This document shows, piece by piece, positions 5,702-10,958 of a stretch of 10,958 nucleotides of DNA. A program made the translations under genes and the position numbers. Source of the DNA: Promethearchaeota archaeon (GTDB lineage Archaea > Asgardarchaeota > Lokiarchaeia > Sigyniarchaeales > SOKP01); assembly GCA_030615235.1 (NCBI GenBank), contig JAUWZR010000064.1:1-10958 (forward strand). Reading direction: 5' to 3'. Numbering within the stretch: position 1 is the stretch's first letter; each line of letters starts with the position of its first letter. Below the pieces are notes generated by a model. The model was not told where the DNA came from. It saw only the letters and a program-made list of their open reading frames with translations, and did not search any database.

Positions 5702-6536
5702 GACCTGAACCCTTTCCCATTTTTTTCATTTCTTTCGATACTTTCATAAACCCTCTGATCATCTTCGGAAGCGAAAAACCCCTGAAGGATTTACCATTAT
5801 CTTTACATGTCGGTAATGCATATGGAATGACTGTCATGCTGCTCTTTTCAACATCCGTCATAACATATTTCTTCAATAATTCCATTTGAGAGTCATATGT
5901 CTCTTTATCATTCCAAGCTTCAATCAATGACACCTTGTATAAATTTGTCAATATCATTCCAGGTTGAAACATGTTAATTTTGATATCATTTTCGGTCGCT
6001 TCCAACTCCTTTGCTAAGCATCGAGAAAATGCAGCGACCCCTCCTTTAGAAGCAGAGTAAATGGTCATATTTTCCACTGGTCTATCGGCTCCTCCGCCTG
6101 ATAGTGCTATTATCCTCCCATATTTTTGTTTAATCATTTGGGGTAATACAGCCGATATTGAATTTAATACTCCAATCAAATTAGTTCCGATGATTGTTTT
6201 AGCGTCTGAATTAACCTTATCAGGTGTTAAATATTGAAAGGGTCCATAAGTTAAGTTTACGCCGGCGTTCGCCACTAAGATACGGATGGATCCAAAAGCT
6301 TCAATGGTTTTGTCTATAAGATTTTTGACGGCAACAGGATCAGAAACATCACAAGGCATACCGATAACAGAATCGCCAAATAGTTTTTTAAACTCTGCTA
6401 CTGTTTGATTTACATTAGTTTCATTACGCGAACAAATCGCTACTTTACATCCTTCTTTAAGGAATAATTCGGCTATTTTTTTACCAATCCCACTTGTGGA
6501 ACCGGTTACGATTGCAGTTTCATTAATCATTTTCAT
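5697..6536 (-). CDS. Short-chain dehydrogenase/reductase
   Basis: This is a classical SDR oxidoreductase of 279 residues, cytoplasmic, using a nicotinamide cofactor on an alcohol or ketone. Seen in order: the Rossmann glycine motif TGSTSGIG (11-18), CSRNE (35-39) where the arginine after the second strand suggests NADP(H), CDVSD (62-66) for the adenine ring, NAG (90-92), and a complete catalytic set N119, S146, Y160, K164 (YSASK at 160-164). The C-terminal part (about 215-279) is basic and longer than in the standard 250-residue enzymes, ending KEMKKMGKGSGQ. The substrate cannot be assigned. It lies 36 bases after the AAC(3)-like gene on the same strand with no evident terminator between, so the two are probably one operon. 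The start could be ATG 6536 or the ATG two codons later. Confidence 0.9.
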   Translation of the reverse strand: MKMINETAIVTGSTSGIGKKIAELFLKEGCKVAICSRNETNVNQTVAEFKKLFGDSVIGMPCDVSDPVAVKNLIDKTIEAFGSIRILVANAGVNLTYGPFQYLTPDKVNSDAKTIIGTNLIGVLNSISAVLPQMIKQKYGRIIALSGGGADRPVENMTIYSASKGGVAAFSRCLAKELEATENDIKINMFQPGMILTNLYKVSLIEAWNDKETYDSQMELLKKYVMTDVEKSSMTVIPYALPTCKDNGKSFRGFSLPKMIRGFMKVSKEMKKMGKGSGQ

Positions 6537-6572
6537 TTAAAAAACACCATAAATGCTAATTATGTAGTAAGT

Positions 6573-7412
6573 TTAAGGAACTTTTCGATTTATTTTAAGC
6601 CACTCAACTCCAAAATCTACAATGGCTCGTACTGAAACCAATCGACTCTCTGCCATTCCAATTTTCCCGGGTATGTAATTGATTTTTGATTCAAAATCCT
6701 TTCCAAGTTGTGCAAAATCATCGCTATTAAGTTCTAATTCTTCCCATTCTACCCATTTTTGTTGGTTTTTAACCATTATTGCGCTTCCAGTTATAGTTTT
6801 CTTTTTTCCAGGGAAATCGCTTCTATATTCGGCAAGATGAATCGATGTATTGTTCTCGTGAGTAACTCCTATCAACAAAATTTGTCCATCGAGTTCGTAA
6901 AGGCGCGAAATAGGGGATCCTTCACCAAGATCATCTATTAATTCATGGTTTTCAACAATAAATTTAGCGTTTTTACCCCACGCTGCGAAAGATGACATTG
7001 GGTGATTACTTCGTAAAACACCAGGCCAATTTCTAAATAATTCTACAATTTTTCCTATTCCCCTAGTAGGCGTTATTTGGGGTTCAAAAGCTGGCATCTC
7101 TTTTCTAATTGTATCCCACCAACTCTCAGGTACGGGGGGATTTTGCCATTTAGATGGTTCAGAGTTGCCACCAGTAAAAGTTGGCATTACTAAAGTTCCA
7201 TCTGGAGCTAATGTTTGCATTATAGCTCTGATAACTGATACTAAACCTCCCACGGTCCAACCAATCTTGCTTAAAGAACAATGCATAATAATGATATCTC
7301 TTGGCTTAACGCCGAGAGTCATAAAGTCGCGTTTTAAAGAAGAAATTGTATTAGGTTGTTTCGTGGAATTAACAACGCTTCCTTCAGTTTCCTTCTTCCT
7401 TTCATTTTTCAT
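6573..7412 (-). CDS. AAC(3)-family acetyltransferase (Antibiotic_NAT fold)
   Basis: This is a member of the aminoglycoside 3-N-acetyltransferase family, 279 residues against a usual 260-280, predicted to be cytoplasmic and to transfer an acetyl group from acetyl-CoA to an amine. The diagnostic blocks are all there: MHCSLSKIGWTVGG (43-56), APDGTLVMPTFT (69-80), RSNHPMSSFAAWG (134-146), GEGSPISRLYELDG (163-176), and IGVTHENNTSIHLAE (181-195) with the conserved histidines H185 and H192. The family covers resistance enzymes but also acetyltransferases of natural-product and sugar metabolism. In an archaeon with an SDR partner, a metabolic role seems as likely as drug resistance. The first 25 residues are polar and poorly conserved. 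A TATA-like ATTAATAATTA at 7431-7441 lies 24 bases before the ATG with no Shine-Dalgarno, which fits a leaderless transcript. Confidence 0.9.
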   Translation of the reverse strand: MKNERKKETEGSVVNSTKQPNTISSLKRDFMTLGVKPRDIIIMHCSLSKIGWTVGGLVSVIRAIMQTLAPDGTLVMPTFTGGNSEPSKWQNPPVPESWWDTIRKEMPAFEPQITPTRGIGKIVELFRNWPGVLRSNHPMSSFAAWGKNAKFIVENHELIDDLGEGSPISRLYELDGQILLIGVTHENNTSIHLAEYRSDFPGKKKTITGSAIMVKNQQKWVEWEELELNSDDFAQLGKDFESKINYIPGKIGMAESRLVSVRAIVDFGVEWLKINRKVP

Positions 7413-7430
7413 AATAATTAAAAGAAGATA

Positions 7431-7441
7431 ATTAATAATTA
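7431..7441 (-). promoter_or_regulatory. TATA-like box before the AAC(3)-SDR operon
   Basis: The AT-only stretch is centred about 24 bases before the ATG at 7412, the distance expected for a leaderless archaeal promoter. It lies between the TAG of the transglutaminase-like gene (7462-7464) and the ATG, so the operon can be read separately from that gene. Confidence 0.4.
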
Positions 7442-7461
7442 CTTTATTCTACTTACTAAGA

Positions 7462-8058
7462 CTACACTAAAATGCAGTTTAACAAAAGATTGATACCTTT
7501 CGCTCTTGCTTTTAGTAAGGTTTTTTCAGGTATTCCTACCATTTCTTTGGATGGAAGAATTTTTTCTTTTAATACTTTTTTAAAAAGCAAATATTCGTCT
7601 TTTCTACTTATGAACGGATCGACTCTTTCTGCATGGATACAATCATCAATTGGTTTTTTTTTTCCATTGTGATTACCTTCTGTAAGATCAAATCGGTAGT
7701 TTTCATATACTAAAAAGCAATGAACCATAGGAACATAGGGAATTTCATATTTTTTTAAAATTTCGTTTACACCTGTCGTTATTTCTTAAGTAAAATTGTA
7801 AACGCATACATGTTTGTACAGTGGAATTTCTAGTTCTTGTGCTAGACTCGCAATTACGGCATGTTTGGAAGTACACGACCCTCTTTTTTCTTTGAAGAGT
7901 ATCATTTTGTCTTCATAATTTGTATTGTATCCGTAGTCAATCTTATGCACATAGTCACAAGCTCTCCTAAAGGTTTTTATTCCTAAGTCCAAAAACTTAA
8001 TTGAAAATTCTCTAACAGGTTTAATTTCGGCATTAGGTAATTTATCATATGAGTCCAT
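7462..8058 (-). pseudogene. Transglutaminase-like protein interrupted by an in-frame TAA
   Basis: One continuous minus-strand frame of 199 codons encodes a papain/transglutaminase-like protein, but codon 91 is TAA (7786-7788). Before it come MDSYDKLPNAEIKPV and the nucleophile block RGSCTSKHA (C62). After it the same frame continues EITTGVNEILKKYEIPYVPMVHCF, giving the catalytic histidine H113, and RFDLTEG with D124. The Cys-His-Asp triad is thus split across the stop. There is no frameshift, and both halves look intact and conserved, so the stop is recent, a sequencing error, or read through. The frame ends at TAG 7462-7464. Neither half alone can be active: the first lacks His and Asp, the second lacks Cys. 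Substrate unknown; relatives act as proteases or amidases. ATTTAAATT at 8081-8089 is 23-31 bases upstream, fitting a leaderless start at ATG 8058. Confidence 0.8.
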
Positions 8059-8161
8059 AATATTGGTTTTAATTATATAAATTTAAATTATATCTCTATA
8101 GACTATAGATTTTACTAGATTTCTGATTTAATGTTAATAAAGTTAGGTTCAGCACATCTTA

Positions 8162-8185
8162 TTCAATTAGTAAAATATAATTGAA
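8162..8185 (+). promoter_or_regulatory. Promoter with flanking inverted repeat before the ThiC-like gene
   Basis: TTCAATT (8162-8168) and AATTGAA (8179-8185) are a perfect 7-bp inverted repeat with ten bases between. The spacer and right arm contain the TATA-like TAAAATATAA (8171-8180). A repressor dimer bound here would cover the TATA box. The predicted transcription start is near 8202, leaving a leader of about 35 bases. Confidence 0.45.
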
Positions 8186-8205
8186 CTTTTATCATTATTC
8201 CACTT

Positions 8206-8231
8206 ATACGAATTAAACGTATTTTTTTTTT
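8206..8231 (+). promoter_or_regulatory. Short hairpin plus T10 in the ThiC-like leader
   Basis: ATACG (8206-8210) pairs with CGTAT (8218-8222), followed by T to 8231 (ten T in 8222-8231), just five bases before the ATG at 8237. Poly-T signals stop archaeal RNA polymerase, so this might be an attenuator. The stem is weak and the role is speculative. Confidence 0.3.
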
Positions 8232-8236
8232 GTATA

Positions 8237-9484
8237 ATGACAATTTTAGAAGATGCTTTAGGAAGCAATATCACTAAAGAAATGCTCCATGTCGCTGAGA
8301 TCGAAAGAATTGATGTTAAAAAGTTAATGAAAAAGATCTCAAAGGGAGAAGTAGTTATAATGAAAAGAGATAATTATCAACCTGTGGGCATCGGTAATCC
8401 TTTGAGAACAAAAATCAATGTTAACCTCGGTACATCTTCTTCCGCTATTAACATAGATGAAGAATTTCAAAAGGTTAAAATTGCTCAGAAATATGGTGCT
8501 GATACAATCTCGGATCTCTCAATGGGTGGAGAGATAGACGAAATTAGAAAAAGAATTTTGGAAATTTCAAGCATTCCTATAACTACCGTACCAATTTATC
8601 AAGCTGTTATTGAAGCAGGTTCTATCTCGAATGTTACTGAAGATATAATTATCAATGTGATCGAGAAACAACTAAAAGATGGAATTAGTTCTATCGTACT
8701 ACATACTGGTTTTAATCTTGATACACTGAATAAAATGAAGGGAAAAAGAATAATGAAGATTGTTTCAAAAGGAGGGAGTTTAACCGCATCTTTTATGAAA
8801 TCGAACGAGGTTGAAAATCCCTTTCTAACACATTTTGAGTATATTCTCGAACTAGTTAAAGAATACGATGTGGTAATAAACTTAGGAAACGCTCTGAGAA
8901 GTGGATGTATTCATGACAAAGTGGATGATTTCCAGTTCTCTGAAATAAAAACAAATAATAAGCTAGCACAAATTGCAAATAAAGCTGGAATTCAAGTAAT
9001 ATTAGAGAGTCTAGGTGGGCATATAAACGCAAAAGACATAATTAAATGGGTAAGCCTTCATAAAAAGTTAACCAATAATCGCCCGTTATTCGTTTCTGGT
9101 CCACTTCCGATAGACATCGCAACAGGTCACGATCATATTGCTGCGGCGATTGGAGGATCATTTGCTTCTGGTTTTGGTGCAGATTATATATGTGCTATCA
9201 CTCCAGCTGAGCACCTTTGTCTACCCTCTCTTGAAGACATTAAAAAAGGATTAATCGCGGCCAAAATCGCTGCACATGTAGGGGATTCTATGAAGTTTGG
9301 CTTGAACCATCTTTTTACCGATGATTTAGAGCTGTCGAGGAATCGGTTTTCAAAGAACTGGAAAAAACAATTTGAATATTGTATAGATCCAACCGAACCA
9401 GAAAGAAGGCATCCAATCAACGAAAAAATCTGTAATATGTGTGGATCTCACTGTGCGTTATCGTTATCCAAGGAAATATTATAA
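8237..9484 (+). CDS. ThiC-like radical SAM protein (divergent)
   Basis: This is a 415-residue member of the ThiC family, radical SAM enzymes that rebuild aminoimidazole ribotide (AIR) into the thiamine pyrimidine HMP-P, or into 5-hydroxybenzimidazole in the BzaF branch. Recognisable blocks: INVNLGTS (60-67), DLSMGG (93-98), VPIYQA (118-123), LHTG (155-158), SKGGS (177-181), SGPLPIDIATGHDH (287-300), TPAEHLCLP (322-330), and the C-terminal cluster C399, C402, C406 (CX2CX3C). Several normally fixed motifs differ: MDLSTGG to SDLSMGG, GDGLRPG to GNALRSG (217-223), EGPGH to ESLGGH (257-262), and APFYxLGPL to RPLFVSGPL. The metal-binding histidines H262 and H326 and the cluster remain, so radical chemistry is plausible while the substrate may not be AIR. 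No TPP riboswitch or other thiamine gene is nearby. I give no gene symbol for this reason. There is no Shine-Dalgarno; a T10 run lies just before the ATG. Confidence 0.85.
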   Translation: MTILEDALGSNITKEMLHVAEIERIDVKKLMKKISKGEVVIMKRDNYQPVGIGNPLRTKINVNLGTSSSAINIDEEFQKVKIAQKYGADTISDLSMGGEIDEIRKRILEISSIPITTVPIYQAVIEAGSISNVTEDIIINVIEKQLKDGISSIVLHTGFNLDTLNKMKGKRIMKIVSKGGSLTASFMKSNEVENPFLTHFEYILELVKEYDVVINLGNALRSGCIHDKVDDFQFSEIKTNNKLAQIANKAGIQVILESLGGHINAKDIIKWVSLHKKLTNNRPLFVSGPLPIDIATGHDHIAAAIGGSFASGFGADYICAITPAEHLCLPSLEDIKKGLIAAKIAAHVGDSMKFGLNHLFTDDLELSRNRFSKNWKKQFEYCIDPTEPERRHPINEKICNMCGSHCALSLSKEIL

Positions 9485-9485
9485 A

Positions 9486-10958
9486 TCATCTAATTTTTTG
9501 TTTATAAGAGACGTATTCACATACTTTTGCTAATGCGTTTACAGGTCGATCCCACAATTTAAAAAGAAGGGCTCCATTCTTTCTTAACCGCTTAGACCAT
9601 GGGCTTGTAAAGCTCATAGGGTTAATGTAAAAAATCGGAACTGAATATTTTTGGCTGTTTTTCATAGTTGGTTGGAGTAGTTTTTCAGCTAATTTATCCA
9701 TATTATGTTCTGACTGATTTTGAAATTCTGCCCATTTTGCAATTTTTTCGTTTTGGAGATAATAATCCATCATATCCTGAAATCCAACAACCCCATACTG
9801 AAAAATAGCATCTACCTCACCAGATTTCATTATAATTTCTGGGAGAGTTATGTAAAAATAAGGAAGATTCATATCAAACGTACAATCTATAGGATTATTG
9901 AAGCTTGCAGTTGAAGGTAAAATAGGTTTCAATTCCTCTTGAAGCGTTTCAGAAAACTCAGGTACAGCGAGACCATGATTTTCTGCATTATTAGCAATCA
10001 TAGCTCCAGGACCACCTGAATTTGTAATTATCCCTATTCGGTTACTTTTAGGTAATATTTTATTTGATAAGATTAAAGCAATATCCAAGAATTCTTGAAC
10101 GTAATCCGTTTTGATCACGCCTGTTTCTTTAAATACAGAGTTAAATATTTTTGAATCACCAGCGAATGAGCCAGTATGGCTTTGTAATGCCCTATTTCCT
10201 CCTTGAGAGCCTCCTACATAAATCGCGATAATCGGTTTTCTAGGAGTTACCTCTCCTGCCAATTCTATAAATCTCTTTCCACGCTTTAACTCTTCGATAT
10301 AAAGCCCTATAACTTCCGTTTCTTCGTCATCCTTATAGTATTCCAAACAATCCACGATATCAATATTAGCTTCGTTTCCAACTGATAAGGATTTACTTAA
10401 CCCTAAATCTAAATTTTCTGGATCAAACCATATATGCGATGAAAGCGTTCCACTCTGAGATGCAATAGAAAAATTTCCTTTTTTCAAATGTTCCGATATA
10501 ACTATATTAAAAGCACTATTGTTATTGTTAGGCTCGTACCAATTATTAAAAACTCCTAAACAGTTTGGACCAATAAACCTTATTCCATAATTACTAGCAA
10601 TCTCGTTAATTTCTTCAGTGAGAGTGTTTTTACGGTCACCAACTAACTCGCGAAAACCGCCAGATATTAGCACAATCTTAGTTACTCCCTTTTCGCCACA
10701 TTCTCTAAGTACTTGAGGTACTGTTTTGGCTGCTAATACAATAACAACAAGATCAGGAACTTCAGGAACATCATCGATGGTTTTATAGGTTTTAAAACCC
10801 ATAACTACATCCAATTTAGGATGAATTGGATAAACATTTCCCGTATATCCAGATTTTATGAGGTTCATGATTTGAATGGCTGCCAGAGAACCTCCTTTGT
10901 TATTAGCTCCAAAAAAAGCCACGCTTTTTGGATTTAAGAACCCATGGAGGAAATGATA
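9486..10958 (-). CDS. ADP-forming acyl-CoA synthetase, alpha subunit (5' end off the window)
   Basis: This is the CoA-binding and ligase subunit of a nucleoside-diphosphate-forming acyl-CoA synthetase, which in archaea turns acyl-CoA, ADP and phosphate into acid, CoA and ATP. The frame stays open to the right edge, with FLNPKSVAFFGANN just inside it. That is the family's N-terminal CoA-binding motif (FFNPKSVAVIGAS), so the GTG at 10922 is not the start. Within the 490 residues visible come the CoA-binding domain (about 1-150, including FIGPNCLGVFN near 128-138), the second domain (SIASQSGTLSSH, about 164-175), and the phospho-accepting histidine in QSHTGSFAGD at residue 261, about 249 counted from GTG 10922. 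A third domain starts with IGIITNSGGPGAM. There is no ATP-grasp (beta) part, so a separate beta subunit is needed. It converges on the ThiC-like gene with one base between stops. Confidence 0.88.
   Translation of the reverse strand, partial: YHFLHGFLNPKSVAFFGANNKGGSLAAIQIMNLIKSGYTGNVYPIHPKLDVVMGFKTYKTIDDVPEVPDLVVIVLAAKTVPQVLRECGEKGVTKIVLISGGFRELVGDRKNTLTEEINEIASNYGIRFIGPNCLGVFNNWYEPNNNNSAFNIVISEHLKKGNFSIASQSGTLSSHIWFDPENLDLGLSKSLSVGNEANIDIVDCLEYYKDDEETEVIGLYIEELKRGKRFIELAGEVTPRKPIIAIYVGGSQGGNRALQSHTGSFAGDSKIFNSVFKETGVIKTDYVQEFLDIALILSNKILPKSNRIGIITNSGGPGAMIANNAENHGLAVPEFSETLQEELKPILPSTASFNNPIDCTFDMNLPYFYITLPEIIMKSGEVDAIFQYGVVGFQDMMDYYLQNEKIAKWAEFQNQSEHNMDKLAEKLLQPTMKNSQKYSVPIFYINPMSFTSPWSKRLRKNGALLFKLWDRPVNALAKVCEYVSYKQKIR

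Noticed and set aside
7462..7728. Separate 88-residue gene from ATG 7728
   Set aside because: It is the same frame as the upstream transglutaminase-like part and lacks the catalytic cysteine, so it is the second half of an interrupted gene.
8059..8236. Possible TPP riboswitch before the ThiC-like gene
   Set aside because: I could not find the conserved CUGAGA-type segment or the expected stems; only a short hairpin with poly-T is present.
9486..10922. Acyl-CoA synthetase starting at GTG 10922
   Set aside because: The family N-terminal motif FLNPKSVA continues upstream in frame to the window edge, so the real start is outside.

Overview
The window looks like AT-rich archaeal DNA. The signs are an archaeal-type leucyl-tRNA synthetase fragment, a VapB antitoxin of the DUF217 kind, an ADP-forming acyl-CoA synthetase alpha subunit, TATA-like boxes about 22-31 bases before several start codons (leaderless mRNAs), TTG starts, and poly-T ends after genes. 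The gene mix (acyl-CoA enzymes, SDR, cold-shock proteins) would suit an Asgard (Lokiarchaeia-like) or other uncultured mesophilic archaeon. That placement is an inference; no rRNA or marker gene is complete here.

Layout. 1-249 (-): the first 83 residues of leucyl-tRNA synthetase. 250-612: divergent promoter region. 613-1446 (+): enoyl-CoA hydratase, closed by a hairpin/T10 terminator. 1638-4229 (+): a two-gene unit of a P1B metal-transporting ATPase and an ICMT-like membrane methyltransferase. 4266-5305 (+): two tandem copies of a cold-shock gene, duplicated with promoter, 5'-end hairpin, 3' UTR and terminator. 5379-5701 (+): a VapB antitoxin followed by the remains of its VapC toxin. 5697-7412 (-): an AAC(3)-family acyltransferase and an SDR, probably one operon. 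7462-8058 (-): a transglutaminase-like gene cut by one in-frame TAA. 8237-9484 (+): a ThiC-like radical SAM protein with several altered signature motifs. 9486-10958 (-): the acyl-CoA synthetase alpha subunit, which runs off the right edge.

How the genes relate. The acyl-CoA synthetase and the enoyl-CoA hydratase fit an acyl-CoA based carbon metabolism but are not linked as an operon. The metal ATPase and ICMT-like protein are spaced as a co-transcribed pair. The most unusual parts are the cold-shock pair with conserved hairpins placed at the predicted 5' ends of the mRNAs, the ThiC-like protein whose motif changes suggest it may not make the usual thiamine pyrimidine, and two decaying genes (VapC and transglutaminase). 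I found no tRNA, rRNA, CRISPR array or insertion sequence.
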